DNA of 64,000 nucleotides, taken from contig NZ_CP114065.1 in the NCBI RefSeq assembly GCF_027627575.1, positions 6,820,001-6,884,000 of the forward strand, in the 5' to 3' direction. Under the pieces are notes generated by a model. It worked only from the letters and a program-made list of their open reading frames with translations, had not been told where the DNA came from and searched no databases. This document shows positions 16,435-25,167 of this stretch, piece by piece; position 1 is the first letter of the stretch, and every line of letters begins with the position of its first letter. This DNA is from Kribbella sp. CA-293567 (GTDB taxonomy: Bacteria > Actinomycetota > Actinomycetes > Propionibacteriales > Kribbellaceae). A program made the position numbers and the translations under genes.

Positions 16435-19400
16435 TCATTGCCTGTAGACCTGGAACTCATACAGCGAGTACCCGTACGACGTGGCGCGTTTCGTTCCCGT
16501 CATCCGGACGTACCGCGCCTGCACCGGCGCGAACCTCGCGACGTCCTTCCCGCCGTTGCCGGCCGCGGTGGTGAAGACCTGCTGCCAGTTCACGTTGTCC
16601 CGCGACACCTCCACCCGGTACGCCGAGCCGTAGGCCGCCTCCCACTGGAGCACCACCCGCCGTACCGTCTGCTCGCTGCCGAGGTCGACCTTGATCCACT
16701 GCGGATCCGACCAGCCACTCGCCCACCGCGTCTTCGGGTCACCGTCGACCGCCTTGGCGGGCGGCGAGTTGAAAACGCCGCCCTCGTAGCTGCTCGCGGT
16801 CGCCGTCTTCCCCACCGCCAGGTTGGAGACGTCGTCCCCGCGTCGCGCCGGGAACTCGATCACCTGCTGGTAAGTCGGCCGGTTGACCCAGGCCATCCGG
16901 TCCTGGGTGATGCCACCCATCGGCTGGTGCACGATCTGGTCGGCACAGAACTGGTCACCGGCAGCACAGTCGCCGGTCGCCGGGTACGTCGTCGTCGCCG
17001 GCACCTTGGTTGCTGCTAGCAAGGACTCGGAGAGCACCGATCGGCAGTTCACCAGTACTCCGGCACCGCAGTACGTCACCGGTTGCGCCGTCTGCACCGG
17101 ATCCCCGAGCACCTTCCGCAGATCGCGCTGGACGAAACCCCACCAGCCGTTCTGGAACGCGGAGCCCTGTGCGCCCGGCCGCTCGTCGATCTTCTGCGCG
17201 CTGACCAGCGAGTTGTAGAGCTCCGGTCCGAGCCCCTGGAACTGCGCCGGCACCAGCAACGGCCACCAGGCGTCGAGGATCCGGATCGCCTCGGCGTGGT
17301 CGTAGGTCTTCGATGCCTCGTTCGGTGACTTCCGATGACTGCCGGCAGCCTGCCAGGCCTCCAGTTTCGTCACCGCCGCCGCGACGGCCGGGTCGGTGAT
17401 CGGTGCGCTCTTCAGCACCCGCAGCAGATACGGCAGCACCTGATCGGCTCGCAGGTCGACCGTCGCCGCCGACTCCATCGCCTCGACCAGCTTGCCCCGG
17501 GTGAACTTCTGCCCGGCCCCGATCACCGACTCGATCCGGTCGTCCAGCGGTTGACTGCGGTAGACCGAGTTGTAGCCGAAGTTACCGTCGGCGGCAGAGA
17601 ATCCCGGTGCCTGCTTGTTGTTCCAGCTGGTCAGGTAGTCCTGGTCGATCACCTGCGGGTGCTGCGCGGCAGGGGTGTAGGTCGCCCGGTTGCTGATCGG
17701 GTTCCAGCCCTGCCACTCGTACGTGCTCCAGGTCGGCAGGTTGGGATCGGCGCCGGCCGCGCGCACCGGGTTGTCACCGGAGTTGTAGTACGCGATCGAG
17801 TTCTTGTCCGTGTAGAACCAGTTGAACGTGTACCCGATGTTGCCCGCGGCCCGCTGGAAGTCGGCGGCCGAGTGGATCGCGTCCGGGTCGTTGAACAGCA
17901 TGAACCCGAGCGCCGAGCCGGCCTCGTTGCCGTAGGTCGACCGGTTCTTGGTGAACAGCACCGGCTTCCCGGCCACCGTCCCGCGATGGGTGACGATCCC
18001 GTACTTCGTCCGCTGGGCGACCAGCGTGTACGAACCGGCCGGCTCCGACGAGCCGAGACTGGAGTACCACGCGTTGTGCCGCTCGAGCTTCTCGATCGGC
18101 GTGCACTGACCGCGGAACACGTAGGAGGTCGACGACTTGCTCGGCGTACCGCCGTCTGCCTCGCACAGCGGTACGGCGTACGTGTCGGTGATGTCCTGAC
18201 CGGCCGAGGTCGCGCTCCAGGAGTAGTCGGCGCCCCGCCCGATCAGCGTGTAGAAGTTGAGTCCGGCGAAGGCGACGCCACGCGAGCTGACGCCCGGGCC
18301 CTGGAGCTCCTGGCGGAGCAGTAGTTGCGGCGCGAAGTACCCGGTCTGCGGACCGTAGACGGCGATCGGGTTGCCGCTCTCGGTGTGCTGACCGGAGACC
18401 AGCAGCGCGTTCGACATCCCCTTCGGGCCGAAGTTCTCACCGAAGACTCCGGCATCGAAGATTCCGCGCAGCGATTCCTTGCCCTGGGCCTTCTTCGGTG
18501 GCTTGATTCCGTCGCTGCTCCTGGGTTTCAGCGACCTGGAAGCGGCCGATCCGGTCTGGTCGACGACCTGCGGCTCCGGCGTCACCGAGCCACGATCAGG
18601 CATCGCCCGGCCCGCCGGGTTCGCGCCGACCACGCCGTAGGGGAACGACGTGCCGTTGTGCACGGTCGTGTTCGCCTCGGGGTCGTTCTGGGAACGGAAG
18701 GACTCCCACACCTTGGTGCCCTGGGCAACTCCGTACTTCGCCTGCGCCTCCAGCAGGGCCAGCGCGGAGGCCATCTCGCCGCCACCGCCGGTGCCGAAGA
18801 TGCCGGCCACCACGGCCGCGGTGGCGACCACGTCGGTCACCTTCCACGGCTGGGGCTTCGGCAGTCCGAGCGCGACGTACTCGCCCGGATAGGCGATGCC
18901 GACCGTGTTGATGTAGTGGTTGACGCCGTCGACCCAGGCCTGGATGTCCTTCTGCATCTTCAGCCCGTTGGCGCCGTAGAGGTCGTCGGCGTCGTCGTAC
19001 TGCTTCTGCAGATCGGCTTCGTTGTAGGGCGCGGTCCGCCAGAACTCCTGCTCGAACGCGCGGTTGCCGGCCGCGCCGCCAGCGAACGGGGTCAGCTGGC
19101 CGCGGCCGAGGTGCCGGAAGACGTCCATCACGAACAGCCGGTCCTGCGCACCGGCGTACCCGGCGCCGAACATCGTGCCCTCGCGGGTGGTGCCGGTGAT
19201 GTGCGGGATGCCGCGGGACTTGTCCCGGACGATCGTGACGTCGGCACGCGGCTTGGAGGTGCTGGCGACGTCGGCCGGCGCGACCCCGAAGGACGCGTCG
19301 TCGAAGTACGGATCGAGGCCCTCGTCGGTGATGCCCTGGGAGTTCCAGACCAGTCGCTCGTAGGGTTTGACGGTGTCGCTGAAGTGCGCCGGCCTGGTCC

Positions 19401-19629
19401 CGAAACCCTTGAACAGCAGGAGATCCGCGAAGGTGGCGTTGCCGTTCTGGCCGGGTGGGACGATGTCCTCGCACTGCCCGACGCAGTAGTCGACCGGAGG
19501 AGCGGCGGCAGCGGCCACAGGTCTGGCCTGACTGGTGGTGGACAGGCCGGCGGCCATCACTGCGCTCACGGAGAGCGCGGCCAGCGTGGTACGGACAACA
19601 CGAGTGAGCTGAGCGGGGCGGCGCGTCAC
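16435..19629 (-). CDS. Secreted penicillin acylase family protein with C-terminal discoidin domain
   Basis: 1064 aa. A signal peptide (about residues 1-37) precedes a penicillin-acylase-type (S45) Ntn hydrolase. The proposed nucleophile is Ser406 in GMSNALLVSG, which would become the N-terminus of the beta chain after self-cleavage. The alpha chain and a Pro/Lys-rich spacer (about 340-385) lie before it. Residues about 930-1064 resemble an F5/8 type C (discoidin) domain (AVDGDPKTRWASGWSDPQWIKVDLG), likely a glycan-binding module. Relatives hydrolyse beta-lactams or N-acyl homoserine lactones, but the substrate is not determined here. The start is GTG with GGGAGG. Divergent from a TetR gene. 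Confidence 0.88.
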   Translation of the reverse strand: MTRRPAQLTRVVRTTLAALSVSAVMAAGLSTTSQARPVAAAAAPPVDYCVGQCEDIVPPGQNGNATFADLLLFKGFGTRPAHFSDTVKPYERLVWNSQGITDEGLDPYFDDASFGVAPADVASTSKPRADVTIVRDKSRGIPHITGTTREGTMFGAGYAGAQDRLFVMDVFRHLGRGQLTPFAGGAAGNRAFEQEFWRTAPYNEADLQKQYDDADDLYGANGLKMQKDIQAWVDGVNHYINTVGIAYPGEYVALGLPKPQPWKVTDVVATAAVVAGIFGTGGGGEMASALALLEAQAKYGVAQGTKVWESFRSQNDPEANTTVHNGTSFPYGVVGANPAGRAMPDRGSVTPEPQVVDQTGSAASRSLKPRSSDGIKPPKKAQGKESLRGIFDAGVFGENFGPKGMSNALLVSGQHTESGNPIAVYGPQTGYFAPQLLLRQELQGPGVSSRGVAFAGLNFYTLIGRGADYSWSATSAGQDITDTYAVPLCEADGGTPSKSSTSYVFRGQCTPIEKLERHNAWYSSLGSSEPAGSYTLVAQRTKYGIVTHRGTVAGKPVLFTKNRSTYGNEAGSALGFMLFNDPDAIHSAADFQRAAGNIGYTFNWFYTDKNSIAYYNSGDNPVRAAGADPNLPTWSTYEWQGWNPISNRATYTPAAQHPQVIDQDYLTSWNNKQAPGFSAADGNFGYNSVYRSQPLDDRIESVIGAGQKFTRGKLVEAMESAATVDLRADQVLPYLLRVLKSAPITDPAVAAAVTKLEAWQAAGSHRKSPNEASKTYDHAEAIRILDAWWPLLVPAQFQGLGPELYNSLVSAQKIDERPGAQGSAFQNGWWGFVQRDLRKVLGDPVQTAQPVTYCGAGVLVNCRSVLSESLLAATKVPATTTYPATGDCAAGDQFCADQIVHQPMGGITQDRMAWVNRPTYQQVIEFPARRGDDVSNLAVGKTATASSYEGGVFNSPPAKAVDGDPKTRWASGWSDPQWIKVDLGSEQTVRRVVLQWEAAYGSAYRVEVSRDNVNWQQVFTTAAGNGGKDVARFAPVQARYVRMTGTKRATSYGYSLYEFQVYRQ

Positions 19630-19681
19630 TGGGTCCTCCCAAAGTCGTCGTCAAAAACTGACGATGACTCACTAGTAGCAT

Positions 19682-19710
19682 CAGGTCAAGAGTCTTGGAC
19701 GCTTGACCTG
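19682..19710. promoter_or_regulatory. Inverted repeat, candidate TetR operator
   Basis: CAGGTCAAG and CTTGACCTG form perfect 9-bp arms separated by 11 bases, in the 116-bp region between the divergent acylase and TetR genes. A second, smaller dyad (TCGTCA/TGACGA) lies at 19648-19664, closer to the acylase start. The TetR protein at 19746 is the likely binder; the acylase gene is the likely target. Confidence 0.6.
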
Positions 19711-19745
19711 CTCGACGTACTGTGAGACCGATCGAGAGGAGTCCG

Positions 19746-20336
19746 ATGGCTCGCGTACCGGCGCAGGAACGCCGTGCCGACCTGGTGCAGGCCGCGATCC
19801 AGGTCGCCACCCGGGAGGGACTGGCCGCGACCACCACCCGACGGATCGCCCAGGAGCTCGGCATCTCGGTCGGCATCGTGCACTACTGCTTCCGGTCCAA
19901 GGAGGAACTGCTGCACGAGGTGATCCGGGTGATCGCGGAGGCTCAGGTGGTGGCCGCGCGCTCGGCGATCACGCCCGGCGGCGATCTGCCCACCAGCGTG
20001 CGGAACGCGTTCCTCGGGTTCTGGCAGTTGGTCGAGGCAACCCCACAAGCTCAGCTGCTGACCTACGAGCTGACCAGCTGGGCGTTACGCAACGCGGAGA
20101 CCGAGCCGCTGGCACGGGAGCAGCGCGCGAGTCAGCTGGCCGGCATCGAGGCGATCCTGGCCGAGATCTCGAAGGCGACCGAGGTCGAGTGGACAGTGCC
20201 GGCCGAGCAGCTCGCGCGAATGACGCTGGCGGTCACGGACGGGGTCACGCTCGGCTGGCTGGTCGACCGGGACACGGCGTCCGCAGTACAGACGATGGAG
20301 ATTTTCGCCGAGCAGTTGCTCGCGTGGGCCGGCTAG
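19746..20336 (+). CDS. TetR family regulator
   Basis: 196 aa. An N-terminal TetR helix-turn-helix is seen at about residues 8-55 (TTTRRIAQELGISVGIVHYCFRSKEELLHEVI). The all-helical C-terminal domain would bind an unknown ligand. The form resembles BetI-type regulators (TetR_C_6). GAGAGGAG stands before the ATG. The gene is divergent from the acylase gene and probably represses it. The last four bases overlap the converging metallopeptidase gene. Confidence 0.88.
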   Translation: MARVPAQERRADLVQAAIQVATREGLAATTTRRIAQELGISVGIVHYCFRSKEELLHEVIRVIAEAQVVAARSAITPGGDLPTSVRNAFLGFWQLVEATPQAQLLTYELTSWALRNAETEPLAREQRASQLAGIEAILAEISKATEVEWTVPAEQLARMTLAVTDGVTLGWLVDRDTASAVQTMEIFAEQLLAWAG

Positions 20337-21274
20337 GAGACCGTGGCCGGTTCGGCCGTGAAAGTGTTGCAGGCGGCAGGATCGGCGGCGTCGAAGCCGG
20401 CGCGTGACCAGCGGCTGTGACTGGTCTTGTTGCCGTGGGTGCGCTGGGGGTTCCACTCGTCGCCGCGGTTGCGGACGGTCCACCTCCACTTCAGCAGCCA
20501 GGAGCCACGGGCGGGGAAGTACTGCTTGTCGGCGCCCAGATAGACGCCGCTCAGACAGGATGCCTGCAGTTCGCGACGACGGTGCTCCAGCAGGGCCAGG
20601 TTGGAGTTGCTCAGGGTGCTTTCGCGCAGGTGCGAGGCCTGCAGGATGCCGGCCAGCGACTGGACGTGGTGCCCGTACTCGTGGGCGATCAGGAACGCCA
20701 TCGTCGTGCGGGTCCACAGCGGATCGTAGGACGCGTGGTTCTTCAGATCGTAGTCAGCACTCATGTAGATGGTGCCGTCGCAGTACACGGCGGTGCTGGT
20801 CAGGTCGCAGGGCAGGTCGGCCTGGCGACCGGCGTACACGACGAGCTTGGGCGCCGAGAATGTGAAGCCCGCCTTGCGGATCACCGGAGCCCACGACTTG
20901 TTGAGGCATGCCAGGAACTGGGTGTAGTACAGCCTGACCTTGGCCGGCGAGGTCGCCCTGGCCGCCGGTTCCTTGCAGCGCGAAGCAGGCAGGCGGCCGG
21001 CCTTGTAGAGGTTGCTCTGCACGACCGTACGAGCCGCGGTCGCCATCGGGTCGGCGGTCGCGATCGGTCCCGACGGCGTCGCAGTCGCCGGTCCGCCGGC
21101 CGGCGCGCTCGGGGCGAGCGACGGCTGAGAACTGGTGGTGGGTGCCGAACCGGGGGTGGAGGACTCGAGCGCCCGTCCGGGACCAGCCAGTCGCGCGGCA
21201 ACAACCCCGGATCCGGCAGCCAGCGTGAGCGCCGCACAGATCACCACAGCACGTCCCCACCGGATGCTCCCCAC
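20333..21274 (-). CDS. Secreted or anchored neutral zinc metallopeptidase (PF04228-like)
   Basis: 313 aa. An N-terminal hydrophobic segment (about residues 8-28) precedes a Ser/Pro/Thr/Ala-rich linker (38-75). The peptidase domain contains HEYGHHVQ (residues 198-205) and the distal RRRELQASCLSG (about 232-243), which resembles the ELQADC motif of the family. Paired cysteines (100/123, 156/165) support an extracytoplasmic location. The GTG at 21272-21274 is the first plausible start; the ribosome-binding site is weak. It is closely similar to the partial gene at 62917 in order of motifs. Substrate unknown. Confidence 0.82.
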   Translation of the reverse strand: MGSIRWGRAVVICAALTLAAGSGVVAARLAGPGRALESSTPGSAPTTSSQPSLAPSAPAGGPATATPSGPIATADPMATAARTVVQSNLYKAGRLPASRCKEPAARATSPAKVRLYYTQFLACLNKSWAPVIRKAGFTFSAPKLVVYAGRQADLPCDLTSTAVYCDGTIYMSADYDLKNHASYDPLWTRTTMAFLIAHEYGHHVQSLAGILQASHLRESTLSNSNLALLEHRRRELQASCLSGVYLGADKQYFPARGSWLLKWRWTVRNRGDEWNPQRTHGNKTSHSRWSRAGFDAADPAACNTFTAEPATVS

Positions 21275-21336
21275 CGCCGGACCATACCCGAAACCATGGC
21301 GACTGGGTGCTGCAAGCCACTATGGTGATCCGCACC

Positions 21337-22434
21337 ATGGGCACACATGAGCGGCATCGGTTGACCGAGGTCATCAACGCCAAGGGGACTTACACCCCGC
21401 TCGGGGTCTCCCGCAGCTCGCCCGGCGTGGCGGCAGCCGTTGGTAAAGCACTCTCCGAATTCTTCGTGATGGACCAGCTCGCCGACCGCGCCGGCGACGC
21501 TCTCGCCCAGGCCACCGGTGCACAGGCCGGCGCGATCACCCACTGCACGTCCGCGGCGATCACGGTGACCGTTGCCGCCGTCATGGCCGGTACCGATCCC
21601 GGACGGATCGCGGCCCTGCCGGACACCACCGACCTGCACAACCGCGTCGTACTGCCGGCCACGCAGGTGGTCGACTACGGGCAGTCGAACGTGCAGGCGA
21701 TCCGGCTGGCAGGTGCGAGCGTGATCCTCGCCGGTGACGAGAACCACTGCAGTATCAGCGATCTGGACACCGCGCTCGCCGGACCTGACGTCGCCTGTCT
21801 GCTGCTGGTGTCCTCCAGACTGGTCAACGGCGAGCCGATGGATCTGACCGCCGCTGTGCGCGCCGCGCACCGCCGAGGCGTTCCCGCGATCATCGACGGC
21901 GCGGGACAGTTTGCGCGGACCGCCGACCTGCTCGCGACCGGAGCGGACGCCGTACTGGTCAGCGCACAGAAGTATCTGGCCGCGCCGACCGCCGGGCTGG
22001 TGTTCGGCACGCAGCGGCTGGTGCGTGCGGTTCGCGCGCAGGAGAAGGGCATCGGGCGCGGGTTCAAGCCGACGAAGGAAGCGATCGTCGGTGTCCTCGC
22101 GGCGCTGGAGGAATGGCATGCGATGGACCGTGCCAAGTGGGAGGCCGATCAGGCGGCGAAGGTGACCGATTTCGCCACCGCGGCCGGCAAACTGCCCGGG
22201 ATCACCGCCGAGGTCGTTCCGGACTCCGCCGGTCTGCCGTTGTCGCGCGTCCTGCTGACCGTCTCCGGCGGAATCGATGCCACCACGCTGGCAGCCCGGC
22301 TGGAACAAGGCACTCCGGCGATCCATGTCATCACTTCGCCCAGTTCAGCGGGTGAACTGCTGCTCGAACTCGTTCCCCTGGACGACGACGAGGTCGAGAT
22401 CATCCTGACCCGGCTCGCGATGGAGACCGGCTGA
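21337..22434 (+). CDS. PLP-dependent SelA-like lyase/transferase
   Basis: 365 aa of the fold-type I PLP family related to SelA and to D-glucosaminate-6-phosphate ammonia-lyase. The Schiff-base lysine is probably Lys212 in SAQKYLAAPTAG; IIDGAG (about 185-190) carries the Asp that contacts the PLP nitrogen. The N-terminal VINAKGTYTPLG pattern is typical. No selenocysteine genes are nearby, so it is more likely a small-molecule ammonia-lyase or aminotransferase-like enzyme. The start is uncertain: the ATG at 21337 is preferred from family length, and 21322 is an alternative. A hairpin terminator follows directly. Confidence 0.78.
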   Translation: MGTHERHRLTEVINAKGTYTPLGVSRSSPGVAAAVGKALSEFFVMDQLADRAGDALAQATGAQAGAITHCTSAAITVTVAAVMAGTDPGRIAALPDTTDLHNRVVLPATQVVDYGQSNVQAIRLAGASVILAGDENHCSISDLDTALAGPDVACLLLVSSRLVNGEPMDLTAAVRAAHRRGVPAIIDGAGQFARTADLLATGADAVLVSAQKYLAAPTAGLVFGTQRLVRAVRAQEKGIGRGFKPTKEAIVGVLAALEEWHAMDRAKWEADQAAKVTDFATAAGKLPGITAEVVPDSAGLPLSRVLLTVSGGIDATTLAARLEQGTPAIHVITSPSSAGELLLELVPLDDDEVEIILTRLAMETG

Positions 22435-22438
22435 CAGC

Positions 22439-22476
22439 ACGAAGCCCCGGCGACCAGATGGTCACCGGGGCTTCGT
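22439..22476. terminator. Strong hairpin terminator between convergent genes
   Basis: Twelve-bp perfect arms (22439-22450 and 22465-22476, core GAAGCCCCGG) enclose a smaller GACC/GGTC stem. It sits between the SelA-like gene and the converging helicase gene and could stop transcription from both sides. There is no long T tract. Confidence 0.75.
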
Positions 22477-22487
22477 AGGTCAGAACA

Positions 22488-24497
22488 TCACCGCTGGTAG
22501 GTCTTGTTGCCACCTTCGTAGCGGTTGCCCTCGGTCCGGCGCGGGCCACTGCCCGAACGCTCCGGACGACGGCTGCCACCGCTGGCGCCGCGGCCCTGGT
22601 AGCCACCGCCACCACCGAAGCGCTTGCCGCCCTTGTTGAAGCCACCGCTGCCACGCACCGGCTTCGGCGCCGGCAGCTTGACCGGGAAGCCCGACGGCTT
22701 GGTGCCACCGGTCAGCTCGGTCACCAGGCCGTCGCCCGGACGGGCGCGGACCGGCTCGGCCTCGACACCGGCCGACTCGGCCATCCGGATCATGCCCCGG
22801 CGCTGGTGCGGCAGGAGCAGCGTCACGACGGCGCCCTTGCCACCGGCGCGCGCGGTACGGCCGGCGCGGTGCAGGTAGTCCTTGTGCTCGGCCGGCGGGT
22901 CGGCCTGGACGACCAGGCCGACGTCGTCGACGTGGATGCCGCGGGCCGCGACGTCCGTGGCGACCAGGACCGGAACCGAACCGTCCTTGAACTGGTCCAG
23001 GGTGCGGTTGCGCGCGCCCTGGGTCAGGCCACCGTGCAGCGCCGCGGCCATCACGCCACGGTCGCGCAGCTGCAGGGCGACGCGGTCGGCGCCCAGCTTC
23101 GTGCGGACGAAGACGATGGTGCGGCCGTCGCGGCTGGCGAGCTCGGCCGTCAGCGACTGCTTGTGCCCCGGCTCGATCACGAGCAGGTGGTGCTCCATCG
23201 TGGAGACGGTGGCCTGGCCGGACTCGGTCGAGTGCGTGACCGGGTCCTTCAGGTAGGTCTTCACGATCTTGTCGACGTCGTTGTCCAGCGTGGCCGAGAA
23301 CAGCAGCCGCTGGCCTTCCTTCGGGGTCATGTCCAGCAGCGTGGTGACGGCCGGCATGAAGCCCATGTCGCACATGTGGTCGGCCTCGTCGAGGACGGCC
23401 ACCTCGACCGCACCGAGGTCGGCAGCGCCCTGCTCACACAGGTCGATCAGCCGGCCGGGGGTGGCGATCAGCAGGTCGACGCCACGGCGCAGCGACTCGA
23501 TCTGCTTGGGGTAGGGCAGGCCACCGGCGATCAGCTTGATCGAGACACCCATCACGTGGGCGAGCGGCTCGAGCGCGTCGTGCACCTGCATGGCGAGCTC
23601 ACGGGTCGGCACCAGCACCATGCCGCGCGGACGGCGCGACTCGGTGTGGCCACCGGCCAGCCGCATCAGCGTCGGCAGACCGAAGCCGAGCGTCTTGCCC
23701 GAACCGGTCTGGCCGCGGCCGAGTACGTCCTTGCCGGCCAGCGCGTCCGGGATGGTCGCCTGCTGGATCGGGAACGGCATCGTGATGCCGTCCTTCGCCA
23801 TCCGCTGCACCAGCCGCGGCGCGAGCCCGAGGGCGGCGAAGCCGTTGCCCTCGGCAACCTCGCCGAGGTCCTCGATCGGCTCGAACTTGCGCTCGGGGCG
23901 GTCGTAGGCACGGTCGCTGCGGTCGTAGCTGCGGGCCGGACGGTCGCGGTCGAAACCACGGCTGTCGCGGTCGCCGCCGCCGAAGCTGCGAGCCGGGCGG
24001 TCCTCACGGGCGGGGCGGTCGTCACGGGCCGGACGGTCGGTCCGGTCGTAGCTGCGCGCCGGGCGGTCGTCGCGGGCCGGGCGGTCGCGGTCGAAACCAC
24101 GGCTGTCCCGGTCGTTGCTGCGGAAGGCCGGCTTGTCCGAGGAGCCCTGGTAGCTGCTCTTCGGGTACGACGACGCCGGCTGGGTGCTCCTCGGGTAGGA
24201 GGAGCGCTCCGGGCGGGCGCTGGTGCCGCGCTCGGCGCGGTAACCCTTCACCGGCGCGTCACGCCGCTCGCCGCGGCTGCCGCGGTCGGAGTACTGGGAG
24301 GGACCGCCGCGACGCTCGGGAGCGGGGGCGACCTTCTCGACCCGGGCCGAGCTGCGCTCGGTGCCGGGGGTGTTCGGTGCGTCCAGCTCAGCGGCCATCC
24401 GCTCGCCGTACGACTGGGACTGGAACTTCTTGTGCCGGGGCTTCTTGATCTCGTTGCCCTCGGCGGGTACGAACTGGTCCTGGTGGTGCTGGGACAC
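22488..24497 (-). CDS. DEAD-box RNA helicase with long disordered N-terminus
   Basis: 669 aa ATP-dependent RNA helicase. Residues 1-205 are disordered and very Arg/Asp/Ser-rich, with repeated RPARDD and RPARSYDR units. The core follows: a Q-motif region (FPIQQATIP, about 242), motif I GQTGSGKT (262-269), Ia PTREL (297-301), II DEAD (370-373), III SAT (401-403) and VI HRAGRTAR. The C-terminal tail is Gly/Arg-rich (GGGGGYQGRG). This layout suits a cold-shock or ribosome-assembly helicase. The gene has an unusually long upstream region of 250 bp with a stable hairpin, which may be a regulated leader. Confidence 0.92.
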   Translation of the reverse strand: MSQHHQDQFVPAEGNEIKKPRHKKFQSQSYGERMAAELDAPNTPGTERSSARVEKVAPAPERRGGPSQYSDRGSRGERRDAPVKGYRAERGTSARPERSSYPRSTQPASSYPKSSYQGSSDKPAFRSNDRDSRGFDRDRPARDDRPARSYDRTDRPARDDRPAREDRPARSFGGGDRDSRGFDRDRPARSYDRSDRAYDRPERKFEPIEDLGEVAEGNGFAALGLAPRLVQRMAKDGITMPFPIQQATIPDALAGKDVLGRGQTGSGKTLGFGLPTLMRLAGGHTESRRPRGMVLVPTRELAMQVHDALEPLAHVMGVSIKLIAGGLPYPKQIESLRRGVDLLIATPGRLIDLCEQGAADLGAVEVAVLDEADHMCDMGFMPAVTTLLDMTPKEGQRLLFSATLDNDVDKIVKTYLKDPVTHSTESGQATVSTMEHHLLVIEPGHKQSLTAELASRDGRTIVFVRTKLGADRVALQLRDRGVMAAALHGGLTQGARNRTLDQFKDGSVPVLVATDVAARGIHVDDVGLVVQADPPAEHKDYLHRAGRTARAGGKGAVVTLLLPHQRRGMIRMAESAGVEAEPVRARPGDGLVTELTGGTKPSGFPVKLPAPKPVRGSGGFNKGGKRFGGGGGYQGRGASGGSRRPERSGSGPRRTEGNRYEGGNKTYQR

Positions 24498-24552
24498 GCA
24501 ATCTCTCTCTCAACGTCACGGACTGATGCCGGATCGGAGCCGCACGCGAGCG

Positions 24553-24574
24553 CCGGCCAAAATCATTTGGCCGG
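24553..24574. promoter_or_regulatory. Stem-loop in leader region of helicase gene
   Basis: CCGGCCAAA and TTTGGCCGG form a perfect 9-bp stem with a 4-base loop, about 55 bases upstream of the helicase ATG. Within the 250-bp gap 24498-24747 this is the only clear structure. It could be part of a structured leader like those of cold-shock helicase genes, or a terminator of the upstream gene. Confidence 0.4.
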
Positions 24575-24747
24575 ACTGAACCGTGCTGGGCAGGAGACTG
24601 GCATCGACCTGCGGGTGCTATCGCGGATTGCACCCATGTCGCCGGTGGTCCATCAGCGGGATGCTGAAACCGACGGGTCGGAGCGCCTGGGAAATGCTCT
24701 GGTGACGCGACTCGCGCACCGACCCGAAAAGTATACCCCCTCCCAGC

Positions 24748-25086
24748 TCATGCTTCGACCACGGCCGGTGACCGGCGGCGGACGGCGTACAGGGCGGCGA
24801 GCACGGCGACCGCCGCGGCGGAGATCAGCCAGACGAAGATCGGGGCCATGTCCTTGGACAGACTGGGCGCGCGATCGGGTCCGATCACCCAGAGCGCCAA
24901 CGGAACGGCGTACACGGCGGCGAGGGCGATCGACCACCAGCGCAGCGGCCGCAGGCTCGCGGTTCGCAGCGTGCCGATCAGGACGAGGGCGACGGGAACG
25001 ACGGCCAGCATCGAGAACTGGCCGATCACCAGGACGGGGACGGACCAGGCGGAGATCAGGACGGACTTCGGCGTACGAGCGGACAT
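24748..25086 (-). CDS. Small three-TM membrane protein
   Basis: 112 aa with three hydrophobic helices (about residues 10-38, 48-68, 80-101) and short loops. No domain is recognised. The ATG is at 25084-25086, with GGAGTCGCCATC before it. It is divergent from a TetR gene, and a TTAC/GTAA dyad lies between the two, so it is the probable target of that regulator. Such pairs often concern a transporter or membrane stress, but nothing in the sequence shows which. Confidence 0.65.
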   Translation of the reverse strand: MSARTPKSVLISAWSVPVLVIGQFSMLAVVPVALVLIGTLRTASLRPLRWWSIALAAVYAVPLALWVIGPDRAPSLSKDMAPIFVWLISAAAVAVLAALYAVRRRSPAVVEA

Positions 25087-25111
25087 GATGGCGACTCCTC
25101 GGTTAGCGACT

Positions 25112-25135
25112 GTAACTTTACAAGCGTAACCTTAC
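25112..25135. promoter_or_regulatory. Candidate TetR operator with GTAA/TTAC symmetry
   Basis: Two GTAACNTTAC units stand six... four bases apart (25112-25121 and 25126-25135), giving the overall symmetry GTAA-N2-TTAC-N4-GTAA-N2-TTAC. A related TGTAAAG lies at 25152-25158, close to the TetR start. The site lies between the divergent membrane-protein and TetR genes and would let one protein control both. Confidence 0.55.
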
Positions 25136-25167
25136 GACATGAACAAACGGGTGTAAAGTCATTCGCC

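Noticed and set aside
23930..24110. Tandem DNA repeat or CRISPR-like array in the helicase region
   Set aside because: The repeats encode the RPARDD and SYDR units of the helicase's disordered arm; there are no regular spacers.
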